Assembly: GCA_039933785.1 (NCBI GenBank)
Contig: JBDTNL010000001.1
Coordinates: 62,001 to 126,000, forward strand
From: JBDTNL01 sp039933785
GTDB taxonomy: Bacteria; Acidobacteriota; Thermoanaerobaculia; Multivoradales; JAGPDF01
Length of the DNA stretch: 64,000 bases
Reading direction: 5' to 3'
Numbering within the stretch: the stretch's first letter is position 1; each line of letters opens with the position of its first letter. The position numbers and the translations under genes are program-made. This document shows, in pieces, positions 41,562 to 50,393 of the stretch. The notes under the pieces were generated by a model, which saw only the letters and a program-made list of their open reading frames with translations, made no database searches and was not told where the DNA came from.

Positions 41562-44027
41562 CTATCGCGAGACGCGATCGCCGGCCGAGAGGAGCTTGGC
41601 TGGTTGAACACGGGAAGCCTGAAGGGCCGGGGCGAGCGCGGCGAGAGCCACGGCGGCGAGCACCACCACTGCGCTCAGTCCCAGAGCGCGCGGATCGAAG
41701 GGGCCGACGCCGAAGAGCACCGAGCGCAGAGCCGTCGACGACGCGGCGCCGCTTGCCGCTCCGAGCAGAATACCGACCGTGCCGCTCCACATCGCGCCGC
41801 GCAGCACGTGCAGGAGCAGTCGGCGACCATCGGCGCCGAGGGCGCTACGAATGCCGAGCTCGGCGCGGCGCTGAGCCACCGAATGGGTGATGACGGCGAA
41901 TACGCCGGCAGCGGCGAGGATCAGCGCCAGGAGACCGAAGGCCGAGAACAGGCGCGCGAGCTGCCGGCGCGGACCCATCGCGGCGTCGACGAAGCGCGAG
42001 ACGAATCCGGGGCGCGACAGCGCCAGTTCGGGATCGATCGCCGCTGCCATCTGGCGGAGCTCGCTCTCGAAGCCACCGGGAGGAATTTGGCCGCGCACCG
42101 CGAGCTCGAGCTCGATGTCGAAGCGTCCGTTGCTCTGCGCGAGCGGAATATAGATCTGAATCCGCGACGGCGTCTCGAGGGCGTAGTGGCGGACGTTGCT
42201 GGTGACGCCGACGACGGTACGCACCTCGGCCATGTTGTTCCCGTTAGCGTCCTTGGCCGGCGCCTCGATCACCACTCGCTGCCCGATCGGGTTCTGGTTC
42301 GGCCAGTAGCGCGCGGCCATGGTTTCGTCGACCATGGCAACCAGCGGCGCGCCGACGCGATCGGCCGAGGTGAAGCCACGGCCGCGCAAGAGCGGAACTC
42401 CGAGCGTTGCCAGCGAGTCCTCGGAGACCAAGTTAAAGAGGACGGAGTCCGCCTTGTCGACATTCATCGGCCCCTGTCCGGACTGGATGCGCATCTCCCA
42501 CGAGCGATGGGAGAGCGGCAGCGTCAGCGTGGCGGCGGCATGCTCGACGCCCGGCAGGCGGCGCGCGCCTTCGACCAGGCGCTCGTAGGTGGACTGCCAC
42601 GCCGCCTCGGTCGCGAAGTGGTGGTTCGGCGCCACGATGCGGGTCGCGTAGACCCCGCTGACGTCGAATCCCTTGTCAACCCGGCCGACCAGAGTCTCGC
42701 TGCGCGTGAGCAGCGAGGCGAGCGTCACCAGGATCACCGTGATGGCAACCTCGGTCACTAGCAGCCCGGCTCGTGAGCCCTGTCTTGGACGAAGGAAACG
42801 GCGAGTGCGCGACGGGGACGCCGCCGGGCGCGGGCCCTGTCCTTGGCTCGCGATCGCCGGGACCAGCGTGAGGACCAGCCCGGAGAGCAGAGCGAGCACT
42901 GCGATCGTCGCGGCGACCGCGGAGTCGATCCGCAGCGTGCGCAAGAAGGTGGGGACCGTGGCGTCCGCCAGAAGGGGCCCCGCGAGACGGAGCGCCCCCC
43001 AGGCGAGTACTCCACCGAGGACGCAGGTGGCGAGCGCCAGGGTCAGACTCTCCCAGGCGAGCAGGCGCAGGAGCATCGCCCGACTGGCGCCGAGCGCGGT
43101 GCGGACACTGAGCTCGCCGCGGCGTTCCTCGGCGCGCGCCAACGCCAAGTGCACGGCATTCGCCGTCGCCAGCCCATAGAGCAACAGCACGGCGAGTGCG
43201 GCGAGCCGGCCCGAGGTGGCGCGCGAGCCGAGCTCGGCGGCGCGCATGTCCTTCACCAGCGGCTTCGCCACCGGTTTGCCGGCCGCCGCGCCGACCTCGC
43301 GCCAGACGCGCTGCATGTCGGCGTCGGCCGCCGCGAGAGTGACACCAAGCTTCAGGCGGGCGAGCGCGCGGGTGCCGAACGAGCTGTCGCGATCGTTCCA
43401 GGGCAGGTCGCCCGAGAACGCGCCCATGGGCACGAACAGCTCGGTGTCAGCGTCAGGGAATGCGTAGCTTGAAGGGAGCACCCCGGCAATGGTGAAGCTC
43501 CGGCCGTCGAGCACCACGGCTTGACCGAGGATCGCGGGATCGCCGCCGAAGCGACGCTGCCACGAGGCATAGCTCAAGACCGCCACCGACTCGGCGCCCG
43601 GCTTGGTGTCGCCGGCTGCGAACAGGCGGCCCCGCGCGGCCTCGACGCCGAGCGTCTGGAAGAAGTCGCCCAGCACCAGCTCGGTGTTCACCACCTGTGT
43701 CGGGCCGCGGCCGGAGAGCATGAAGCTCCAGGAGGCGCTCGCCCCGAACTTCGAGAACGAGCGATTCTTCTCGCTCCAGTCCTGATAATTGGGAATGGAG
43801 ATCGAGATCGGGTAGCCCTTGGTGCTGATGACGTCGACGTAGACCAGCTGCGCCCCGTCCGGGAAGGGCAGCGGCGCGAAGACCGTGGCCCGAAGGACGG
43901 CGGCCACGACGCCCACGGCGCCGAGGCCGAGCGAGAGGGTAACCAGGGCCGGCAGGGTAAAGGCTGGGCGGCGGGCGAGCGAGCGCAGAGTCAGGCGGAG
44001 TTCGGAGAGCAGTTGTTCAGCGGGCAT
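41562..44027 (-). CDS. Duplicated orphan ABC-type permease (ADOP/FtsX-MacB family)
   Basis: 821 aa. Start fixed by AGGAGG 6 bases before ATG 44027. It has two FtsX-type permease units: helix 1 plus a large MacB-like periplasmic domain (about 45-240; DFFQTLGVEAARGRLF is typical), three helices, then a second helix and periplasmic domain (about 440-650; SLATLGVPLLRGRGF) and three terminal helices (about 690-810). This is the acidobacterial duplicated orphan permease layout. No ATP-binding gene is adjacent, as usual for the group. The substrate is unknown; a mechanotransmission or export role is inferred from MacB. Confidence 0.92.
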   Translation of the reverse strand: MPAEQLLSELRLTLRSLARRPAFTLPALVTLSLGLGAVGVVAAVLRATVFAPLPFPDGAQLVYVDVISTKGYPISISIPNYQDWSEKNRSFSKFGASASWSFMLSGRGPTQVVNTELVLGDFFQTLGVEAARGRLFAAGDTKPGAESVAVLSYASWQRRFGGDPAILGQAVVLDGRSFTIAGVLPSSYAFPDADTELFVPMGAFSGDLPWNDRDSSFGTRALARLKLGVTLAAADADMQRVWREVGAAAGKPVAKPLVKDMRAAELGSRATSGRLAALAVLLLYGLATANAVHLALARAEERRGELSVRTALGASRAMLLRLLAWESLTLALATCVLGGVLAWGALRLAGPLLADATVPTFLRTLRIDSAVAATIAVLALLSGLVLTLVPAIASQGQGPRPAASPSRTRRFLRPRQGSRAGLLVTEVAITVILVTLASLLTRSETLVGRVDKGFDVSGVYATRIVAPNHHFATEAAWQSTYERLVEGARRLPGVEHAAATLTLPLSHRSWEMRIQSGQGPMNVDKADSVLFNLVSEDSLATLGVPLLRGRGFTSADRVGAPLVAMVDETMAARYWPNQNPIGQRVVIEAPAKDANGNNMAEVRTVVGVTSNVRHYALETPSRIQIYIPLAQSNGRFDIELELAVRGQIPPGGFESELRQMAAAIDPELALSRPGFVSRFVDAAMGPRRQLARLFSAFGLLALILAAAGVFAVITHSVAQRRAELGIRSALGADGRRLLLHVLRGAMWSGTVGILLGAASGAASSTALRSVLFGVGPFDPRALGLSAVVVLAAVALAALAPALQASRVQPAKLLSAGDRVSR

Positions 44028-44185
44028 GGAGCCTCCTGAGTAATGAGTACGGGCCGGCGAGAAAAGGGTTACCGGAAGGGCTCGGCTTTCTCTAGTCGCC
44101 GTTTGCCCCCTGGTTCTCGGCTCCGCTAGTCTTGGGCCTGCCGGACACCCCGCTCGATCGCTGACTAGCCGCAAAGGATTGCTTT

Positions 44186-45505
44186 ATGCCCACTCGCCAC
44201 GACGTCATTCTGGGCGCCGGCCTGTCCGGTCTCACCGCCGCCTACACCCTGCAGCAGGCGGGGGAGACGCACTGGCGCGTCTTCGAGCGCGGCGAGCGGG
44301 TGGGTGGATTGGCCACCACGGTCGCCATCGACGGCTACAAGTTCGACCATGGACCGCACATCCTGTTCACCATCGATCGCGAGATCGAGGCCCTGATCCG
44401 CGAGCTCCTGGGCGACAACTTCCACGCGCAAGAGCGTCAGGCCTTCATCTATCACCACGCCCACAGGCTCTACACGCGCTTCCCCTTCCAGGCTCATTTG
44501 CACGGGCTGCCGGCGCCGGTCGTGAAGGACTGCCTGGTCGGTCTGGTGCGAGCGGTCGAGGCCCAGGCGCGCGGCGAGTTCAAGCCGACGAATTACGACG
44601 AGTGGATGCACGGTTTTTTTGGAGAAGGTATCGCCAGGCATCTCATGGTTCCTTACGCTTTGAAGATCTGGACGGTCGATCCGGCGACCATGGATTTTTC
44701 TTGGATCGGGCGCCGCGTGCCGACGCCGGACGTCGAGCGCATCATCGAAGGCGCGCTCTCGGACGAAGTCGAGCAGGTCGGCGCGACCTCGAACTTCTGG
44801 TACACCCGAAGCGGCGGCATCGAGCCGCTGCCGGTGGCGCTGGGCAAACGGGTGCAGAACGTCGAGCTCAAGCGCACCGCGGTGCGGATCGAGCTGCCGG
44901 AGAAGCAGGTGATCTTCGACGACGGCTCGATCGTGCCGTTCGAACGCCTCATCTACTCGCTGCCGCTCCCATTGCTGCCCCGGTTCATTCCGAATCTGCC
45001 CGCCGAGGTCCTCCGCGCCTGCGAGTCGTTGCGCTATCAAGGCATCTACGTGGTCAACCTCGGCATCGACCGCGAGCGCATCTCGGACAAGCACTGGATC
45101 TACTTCTACGAAGACCAGTTCCCCTTCCACCGCTTGTCGCTGCCGGCAAACTTCAGCCCCGACACGGTGCCCCCCGGCAAGAGCTCGGTGTCGACCGAGG
45201 TCGCTTTCTCGGCGGTCCGCCCGCTCGACGAGGAGACCGCGGTCGAGCAGACCATCAAGGCCCTGCAGCTCGCCGGGATCCTGCATTCCGACGACCGCAT
45301 CGACCTCGTGCATACCGAGAAGATCGAACCCGCGTACGTGATCTACGATCTCGACCACCAGAAGAACGTGACCCTGATTCGCGATTGGCTGAAGACCCAA
45401 GGCATCTCCAGCGTCGGCCGCTTCGGCGAATGGCAGTACTTCAACATGGACCACTCCATGCGCAGCGGACGCAAAGCTGCCGAGGAAATTCTGGCGTCCC
45501 GGTAA
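44186..45505 (+). CDS. FAD-dependent amine-oxidase-type oxidoreductase (protoporphyrinogen oxidase-like)
   Basis: 439 aa. N-terminal Rossmann site HDVILGAGLSGLTAAY with the following ERGERVGGLATT, typical of the amine oxidase/protoporphyrinogen oxidase superfamily. Also seen are HGPHILF, PYALKIWTVDPATMDFSW and the C-terminal GRFGEWQYFNMDHSMRSG, which binds FAD. Related proteins often lie in surface polysaccharide or isoprenoid loci; the substrate here is not deducible. AAAGGA lies 7 bases before ATG 44186. The SNase-like gene begins 17 bases after its stop. Confidence 0.82.
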   Translation: MPTRHDVILGAGLSGLTAAYTLQQAGETHWRVFERGERVGGLATTVAIDGYKFDHGPHILFTIDREIEALIRELLGDNFHAQERQAFIYHHAHRLYTRFPFQAHLHGLPAPVVKDCLVGLVRAVEAQARGEFKPTNYDEWMHGFFGEGIARHLMVPYALKIWTVDPATMDFSWIGRRVPTPDVERIIEGALSDEVEQVGATSNFWYTRSGGIEPLPVALGKRVQNVELKRTAVRIELPEKQVIFDDGSIVPFERLIYSLPLPLLPRFIPNLPAEVLRACESLRYQGIYVVNLGIDRERISDKHWIYFYEDQFPFHRLSLPANFSPDTVPPGKSSVSTEVAFSAVRPLDEETAVEQTIKALQLAGILHSDDRIDLVHTEKIEPAYVIYDLDHQKNVTLIRDWLKTQGISSVGRFGEWQYFNMDHSMRSGRKAAEEILASR

Positions 45506-45522
45506 GCGCCGAGGAAATCAAG

Positions 45523-46077
45523 ATGCTGAGCTCCCTGCTGGTTGCAGTTCTTCTCGCGGCAACCGCCGCCCCGGCGACAAAAGATCCATGCGGTGACGCG
45601 GCGACGGTCAGTCAGGGCTACAGGTCCCTCAGCGGCCGGGTGGTCGAAGTGACGAGCGGCGACAGCATTCGCGTGCAGATGGACGAGAAGAGCCCGTACC
45701 GCGACCCTTCGCTCACCGGCGTACAGGCGTTCCGGCTCGTGGCCATCGAGGCGCCCAGCGCCGACCAGGAGCTCGGCAAGCGCTCGCAGCAAAGACTGAG
45801 CGAGCGGCTGGTCGGAAAAGTAGTCAACCTGGGCATGAGCCCGGTCCAGAAGGAAGGAACCCCCCGCAACGTGCTGGTGGCAGGCCCCGACGGGGCACTC
45901 GCCGGTGAGAACGAGGGCCAGCTCGAAGCCGGTCTCGCGCGTGTGGTCGAACAGGGTCCCTACGACGTCGATGGGTACCTGCGCTGCACCTTCGAGGCCG
46001 CTCAGGCGCGGGCTCGCAAGGCGGGGCTGGGCATCTGGATGGCCACGGCGCCCGCGGCTCGAAACAATCACCGATAG
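45523..46077 (+). CDS. Secreted SNase-like (TNase-domain) protein, degenerate
   Basis: 184 aa. Start ATG 45523 has GAGG 8 bases upstream and opens a short signal peptide. The remaining residues resemble the thermonuclease OB fold: LSGRVVEVTSGDSIRVQM, FRLVAIEAPSADQELGKRSQQRL and a late ARARKAGLGIWM. Catalytic residues are only partly kept: the usual IDTPE is IEAPS, although EGTPRNVLV has an arginine near the expected place. It may be a non-catalytic or altered nuclease. Probably co-transcribed with the FAD enzyme upstream. Confidence 0.75.
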   Translation: MLSSLLVAVLLAATAAPATKDPCGDAATVSQGYRSLSGRVVEVTSGDSIRVQMDEKSPYRDPSLTGVQAFRLVAIEAPSADQELGKRSQQRLSERLVGKVVNLGMSPVQKEGTPRNVLVAGPDGALAGENEGQLEAGLARVVEQGPYDVDGYLRCTFEAAQARARKAGLGIWMATAPAARNNHR

Positions 46078-46121
46078 CGACCCTCGATGGGCGACCGAGG
46101 AGCCGCCTCCGTACACCGGAT

Positions 46122-47090
46122 GTGTTGAAAAGCCTGGTTCGTAGTGTCGTCGCGGTAGCGCTCTTCATAGGGATCGCCGCGCTGCTCGTTCGCCAGCCGT
46201 CGTTCGGTGCGCTCCCGTTCATAGCAACTTCGCATGCCGATCCCGCTCGCCTGCGGCAGCACGTCCTGTTCCTGGCCGACGAGGTTGCCCCCCGAGACAT
46301 CCAGCATCCGGACAACCTCGAGCGCGCGGCGAGCTACATCGCCGATGCGCTGACCGCGGCCGGCGGTCGACTCGAGAGCCAGCCCTTCACGGCGCGGGGC
46401 GCAAGGTATCGCAACCTCAGTGCTCGATTCGGCCTCGAAGGCCTGGACCGAATCGTCGTCGGCGCGCATTACGATGCCTTCGGGGACTTCGGCGCCAACC
46501 CCGGCGCCGACGACAACGCGAGCGGTGTCGCGGGCCTGCTCGAGCTGGCACGCATTCTGGGCAAGCAAGCTGTTCCGCGGCCGATCGAGCTCGTGGCCTT
46601 CAGCACCGAGGAGCCGCCCTGCTTCGCCTCTCAACCAATGGGCAGTGCGGTGCACGCGCGCAATCTGCGTCAGACGGGCACCCGCGTCCAAGCCATGCTC
46701 TGCCTCGAGATGATCGGCTACTACACGCCGCGGCAGGCCTGGCCCAGCCTGCTCTTCCGTCTGGTGTATCCGAGCTCGGGAGAATTCGTCGCGGTCGTCG
46801 GCCGGTGGCAGGACCGCGCCCTCGCGCGCCGCGTGAAGAGCGCCATGCAAGGCGCCGGCGGAGTGGACGTCTACAGCTACAGCGGCCCATCGATCCCCGG
46901 GATCGACGCCTCGGATCACCGCAACTACTGGGCCAATGGCTTTGCCGCTGTCCTCGTCACCGACACCGCGTTCCTGCGCAACCCGAACTACCACGCGCCC
47001 GGCGATCGTCCGGAGACGCTCGACTACGAGCGCATGGCACGGGTGGTGGACGGGGTCGCGAACGCGGTACTGCAGCCAGCCGGGCGCTAG
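46122..47090 (+). CDS. M28-family zinc peptidase, membrane-anchored or secreted
   Basis: 322 aa. Starts GTG 46122 (or TTG 46125) with one N-terminal hydrophobic helix (about 5-24). The di-zinc aminopeptidase site is intact: VVGAHYDAFGDF, PGADDNASGV, FSTEEPP, CLEMIGYY and SDHRNYW give His, Asp, Glu-Glu, Glu and His ligands. The family releases N-terminal amino acids from peptides outside the cytoplasm. A GAGGAG lies upstream but at a long spacing (about 19 bases), so the start is not certain. Confidence 0.87.
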   Translation: MLKSLVRSVVAVALFIGIAALLVRQPSFGALPFIATSHADPARLRQHVLFLADEVAPRDIQHPDNLERAASYIADALTAAGGRLESQPFTARGARYRNLSARFGLEGLDRIVVGAHYDAFGDFGANPGADDNASGVAGLLELARILGKQAVPRPIELVAFSTEEPPCFASQPMGSAVHARNLRQTGTRVQAMLCLEMIGYYTPRQAWPSLLFRLVYPSSGEFVAVVGRWQDRALARRVKSAMQGAGGVDVYSYSGPSIPGIDASDHRNYWANGFAAVLVTDTAFLRNPNYHAPGDRPETLDYERMARVVDGVANAVLQPAGR

Positions 47091-47158
47091 GTCCGGCGGG
47101 CCTCGAGGCGTTCGACACCTGCTTCTAGAGGAGGCGCTTACTCTCGGCGGGCGTTCGG

Positions 47159-47164
47159 TAGAAT
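47159..47164 (+). promoter_or_regulatory. -10 element placing the transcript start on the ATG (leaderless)
   Basis: TAGAAT ends 6 bases before ATG 47171, so transcription would begin at the A of the start codon. No Shine-Dalgarno is present. The -35 is poor (CTTACT, 16 bases upstream), so the call rests on the -10 and its spacing. Confidence 0.45.
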
Positions 47165-47170
47165 GCCCGC

Positions 47171-47638
47171 ATGGACTTCGACATCGTCCAGCGTGTTCTC
47201 CAAGCGCTCGAGGAAGAAGGCGTGCGCTACGCCGTATTCGGCGGCGTGGCTCTAAACCTGCACGGCATCGCCCGGACCACCGAGGATCTCGACATCTTCG
47301 TTGACGCGGGAGAAGACAACATCTCGCGGCTACGCGCGGCCTTGCGGCGGGTGTTCGACGACCCGGAGATTGACCAGATCCGAGCCCAGGACTTGGCCGG
47401 GGACTATCCGGCGATTCAGTACGTGCCTCCGACCGGACCCTTTCATGTCGACATCGTGGCTCGACTTGGAGAGGCTTTTCGGTTCAGCGACCTCGAGACC
47501 CAGCGCCTCCAAGTCGCGGGGCTGCTACTCACCGTGGTCACTCCGCGCCAACTGCTGCGGATGAAGAAAGATACGGTCAGGGCCAAGGACCGCGGAGATG
47601 CCGACCTCTTGCGCGAGCGCTTCGGGCTGGAGGACTAG
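47171..47638 (+). CDS. Nucleotidyltransferase-fold protein (AbiEii-like), possible toxin
   Basis: 155 aa. FGGVALNLHGIARTTEDLDIFVD (residues about 22-44) is the minimal nucleotidyltransferase core, with the Gly-Gly loop and the DxD pair in DLDIFVD; HVDIVARLG supplies the third acidic residue. Such proteins transfer a nucleotide to RNA or protein and many are the toxic or regulatory half of two-gene modules (AbiEii, MenT or MNT groups). The next gene starts on the base after its stop. Which of the two is toxic, and whether this is a true toxin-antitoxin system, cannot be told from sequence alone. Confidence 0.8.
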   Translation: MDFDIVQRVLQALEEEGVRYAVFGGVALNLHGIARTTEDLDIFVDAGEDNISRLRAALRRVFDDPEIDQIRAQDLAGDYPAIQYVPPTGPFHVDIVARLGEAFRFSDLETQRLQVAGLLLTVVTPRQLLRMKKDTVRAKDRGDADLLRERFGLED

Positions 47639-47890
47639 ATGCCAGTCCGCAAGTTCCGTTCCGTGGCTGAGATGCGCTCGCCGGTTCATGTTCCGGGTAG
47701 CGCGGAGCTACTCGACGCCATTCGCAGCCTTTGGGCGTTCAGCGATCGGCTCGCACCGCAGCGCTTCCCTCCCGGGGTCTACAAGCATCGCTCCGTCGAG
47801 GCGGCTGGCCGGCTGGCCGAGCAGTGGGCGGAGGAGAACTTCCGCCGCAACGCAGCACTCCGCGAGTCGGATTCCGGAGACCCGCGCTAG
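47639..47890 (+). CDS. Small protein coupled to the nucleotidyltransferase
   Basis: 83 aa; ATG directly follows the TAG of the upstream gene, so translation is coupled. The N-terminus reads RKFRSVAEMRSP and a later block is PPGVYKHRSVEAAGRLAEQW, a Pro- and Arg-rich pattern that I associate with small proteins encoded beside nucleotidyltransferases. No DNA-binding motif is evident. It is the likely cognate partner or antitoxin. Its 3-prime end lies 43 bases from the stop of the convergent Rieske gene. Confidence 0.7.
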   Translation: MPVRKFRSVAEMRSPVHVPGSAELLDAIRSLWAFSDRLAPQRFPPGVYKHRSVEAAGRLAEQWAEENFRRNAALRESDSGDPR

Positions 47891-47933
47891 GACGAATCAC
47901 GCCATGCCGGGTTCCAAAGCTCCAGGCTGCGAG

Positions 47934-49076
47934 CTATCGCTGGGGCGTCTGCGCCTGCCGTAGGGTGGGCGCCGCTTCCGGATCGAGCGCCCGCAGGTAC
48001 TGCCGATCGAACGCCGCGAGCTGGCTTTCGAGCTCCGAGTACGGCCCTGCTTCCCACGCGTTCGAGGTCACGCCCTTGAACGCGTTGGCGCAGAGGTCCC
48101 AGTCCTGCCGGTTGGTGAGATCCCAGAAGTCGATCGCGGACTGCGGATCGAATCCGGGCCCCGCGATCGCATCCGGATGGAAGTACCAATCGCAGACGAT
48201 GCGCGTCTTGTCGATCGCCAGCCGCTGTCCGCGGTGCACCAGCACGTAGTCGGGATGGAACGACAGGAAGGCGCTCGGGAAGAGCGTGTAGTAGTAGACC
48301 CGTCCGAGCTCGGCCGGTGTGAGTCCTGGAAACGGCGCGGCGCAGCGACCGCCGTGCATGGTCATGCTGCCTTCGGGGTTCGACATCCACATCGGCCCGC
48401 CGAGCACCGGGCCTTCGTCGAGGTCGTTTTCGGTGTTTCGATACGGTGTCAGCTTGTTCAGATGCGGGTGCACGTTGGGACAGTGGTAGCACTCGCTGTA
48501 GTTGTGGAAGAAGAGTTTCCAGTTGGATTCGACCTCGTAGACCGTCTGGTGCACCGAGACCAGCTCGGGCAGGCGCCAGTGCTCGAATTTGCCGACCAGC
48601 GGCGCGAGCGCCTGTTCGAACGGCGCCGGCCGAGCGGCGAGGTTCACGAACAGGAATCCGCGCCAATCCGCGAGCGCCACCGGATGCAGCGGATGCTCGG
48701 CGCGATCGAAGCCCGACACTTCGTTCATATTCGGCGCCGCGCGCAGCGCACCGTCGAGCCCGTACGTCCACGCATGGTACGGACACTGAATCGCCGTCCC
48801 GAGCGTCCCTTGATGCTCCGCGCAAAGGCGCGTTCCGCGATGGCGGCAATGGTTGTGCATCGCCCGCACCACACCGTCCGCACCGCGCACGATCAGCACG
48901 CTCTCGCGATCCTGCTCGAAGACGAAGTAGCTCCCGGTCTTGGGCAGCTGCGACACGTGCCCGGCGAGCAGCCAATGCTGGGCGAAGATGCGCTCCTGCT
49001 CGGCGCGGTAGATCTCGGGCGAGACGAAGTACTCTCGAGACAGGGTGTGCTGGCCGAAGGAGGTGCGGATTTTCAT
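47934..49076 (-). CDS. Rieske-type oxygenase alpha subunit, GbcA/CntA-like
   Basis: 380 aa. The Rieske [2Fe-2S] ligands are complete (C77-R-H79, then C98-P-Y-H101). The catalytic domain has the mononuclear iron motif ECYHCPNVH (Glu195, His198, His203), most like enzymes that hydroxylate quaternary ammonium compounds such as glycine betaine or carnitine, leading to N-demethylation or C-N cleavage. Start ATG 49076 was chosen because homologues begin near KIRTSFGQHTLSREYF. It is divergent from a GcvT-like gene. No ferredoxin or reductase gene is near, so electrons must come from elsewhere. Confidence 0.88.
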   Translation of the reverse strand: MKIRTSFGQHTLSREYFVSPEIYRAEQERIFAQHWLLAGHVSQLPKTGSYFVFEQDRESVLIVRGADGVVRAMHNHCRHRGTRLCAEHQGTLGTAIQCPYHAWTYGLDGALRAAPNMNEVSGFDRAEHPLHPVALADWRGFLFVNLAARPAPFEQALAPLVGKFEHWRLPELVSVHQTVYEVESNWKLFFHNYSECYHCPNVHPHLNKLTPYRNTENDLDEGPVLGGPMWMSNPEGSMTMHGGRCAAPFPGLTPAELGRVYYYTLFPSAFLSFHPDYVLVHRGQRLAIDKTRIVCDWYFHPDAIAGPGFDPQSAIDFWDLTNRQDWDLCANAFKGVTSNAWEAGPYSELESQLAAFDRQYLRALDPEAAPTLRQAQTPQR

Positions 49077-49183
49077 CGGATGCCCCGTGGATTGCCGAGT
49101 GTATCCGCTCGCCGCGGCCGCGGTGCTGGCGCCTCCGGTGATACGATCCGCGGGTCCCGAAGGTCCCCGAAGACGATCAAAAC

Positions 49184-50386
49184 ATGCCGATTCCGTCGCC
49201 CTTTCACGAGCGAACTTCCAAGCTCTGCACCAGCTACCGCTGGAAGGACTGGTCTGGCTACGCCGCCGTCTGCAGCTACGACGCCTCGCACGACCGCGAG
49301 TACTTCGCGTTCCGCGAAGGTGCCGGGATGCTGGACGTCTCGCCACTCTTCAAGTACGAGGTCTACGGCCCCGACGCTGCCGCGCTGCTCTCCCGAATGA
49401 TGGTGCGCGACGTCTCCAAGCTCAAAGTCGGTCGCGTGGGCTACAGCTGCTGGTGCGACGACTACGGCAAGGTCATCGACGACGGCACGGTCACCCGCCT
49501 CGACGAGGACTACTACCGGGTCACCTCCGCCGACCCCAGCCTGCATTGGTTGCAGGCCTTGTCCCGGGGCATGCGAGTCACACTCGAAGATTCGAGCGCA
49601 CGCCTCGCCGCAGTGGCCCTGCAAGGCGCCAAGTCCCGCGATGTACTCAAGGCTGCGTCGGACGCCAACATGGACGCGCTCAAATTCTTCGGCGCTACCA
49701 AGGCGAAGCTCGACGGCCTCGACGTCTGGATCACCCGCACCGGCTACACCGGCGACCTCGGCTACGAAATTTGGGTGGAGAAGGCCGGCGCGCTCAAGAT
49801 GTGGGATGCCCTGATGGATGCCGGGCGCGCCTACAACATCGAGCCCGCGGGCCTCGACGCCCTCGACGTGACGCGCATCGAGGCCGGCTTCATTCTCCTC
49901 GGCATCGACTACTTCAGCGCCCCCAAGGTCGTTCTCGAGGCGAGAAAGAGCACCCCCGCGGAAATCGGCCTGGGCTGGATCGTTGATTTTGAGCGCCCCA
50001 AGTTCCCCAACTTCATCGGCCGCGACGCGTTGCTCGCCGAAAGGAAGAAGGGCTCGCCGTGGTCTCTGGTCGGCCTCGAAGTCTCGTGGGAATCGCTGGA
50101 AGCTCTGTACGAAAGCTTCTCGCTCCCCCCGAGTCTCCCGGCCACGGCCCGCCGTGACGGCCTCCCGGTCTACGACGACGACGGCCAACAAGTCGGCAAA
50201 GTCACCAGCCACACCTGGTCGCCGATTCTGAAGAAGTACATCGCGCTGACCTCCGTGCTCACCCCCCACGCCGCGCTCGGAACCGTGCTGCAGATGGAAC
50301 ACACGGTCGAGTTCGAGCGCAAGAAGGTTCCGGCCACGGTCGTGAAAACGCCGTTCTACGACCCGGAGCGCAAGAAGAAGCCATGA
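49184..50386 (+). CDS. GcvT-like aminomethyltransferase (folate-dependent demethylase family)
   Basis: 400 aa, the T-protein fold over its whole length. Landmarks: GMLDVSPLFKYEVYGPDAAALL near the N-terminus, GKVIDDGTVTRLDEDYYRV with the catalytic acid pair, and TGYTGDLGYEIWV, close to the canonical folate-site motif. The C-terminal barrel domain is present (GKVTSHTWSP). There are no glycine-cleavage partners (gcvH, gcvP) nearby, so a stand-alone demethylase role, like DmdA or sarcosine-type enzymes, is more likely. It is transcribed with the two FAD oxidoreductases that follow 7 bases later. Confidence 0.87.
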   Translation: MPIPSPFHERTSKLCTSYRWKDWSGYAAVCSYDASHDREYFAFREGAGMLDVSPLFKYEVYGPDAAALLSRMMVRDVSKLKVGRVGYSCWCDDYGKVIDDGTVTRLDEDYYRVTSADPSLHWLQALSRGMRVTLEDSSARLAAVALQGAKSRDVLKAASDANMDALKFFGATKAKLDGLDVWITRTGYTGDLGYEIWVEKAGALKMWDALMDAGRAYNIEPAGLDALDVTRIEAGFILLGIDYFSAPKVVLEARKSTPAEIGLGWIVDFERPKFPNFIGRDALLAERKKGSPWSLVGLEVSWESLEALYESFSLPPSLPATARRDGLPVYDDDGQQVGKVTSHTWSPILKKYIALTSVLTPHAALGTVLQMEHTVEFERKKVPATVVKTPFYDPERKKKP

Positions 50387-50393
50387 GCACCTC

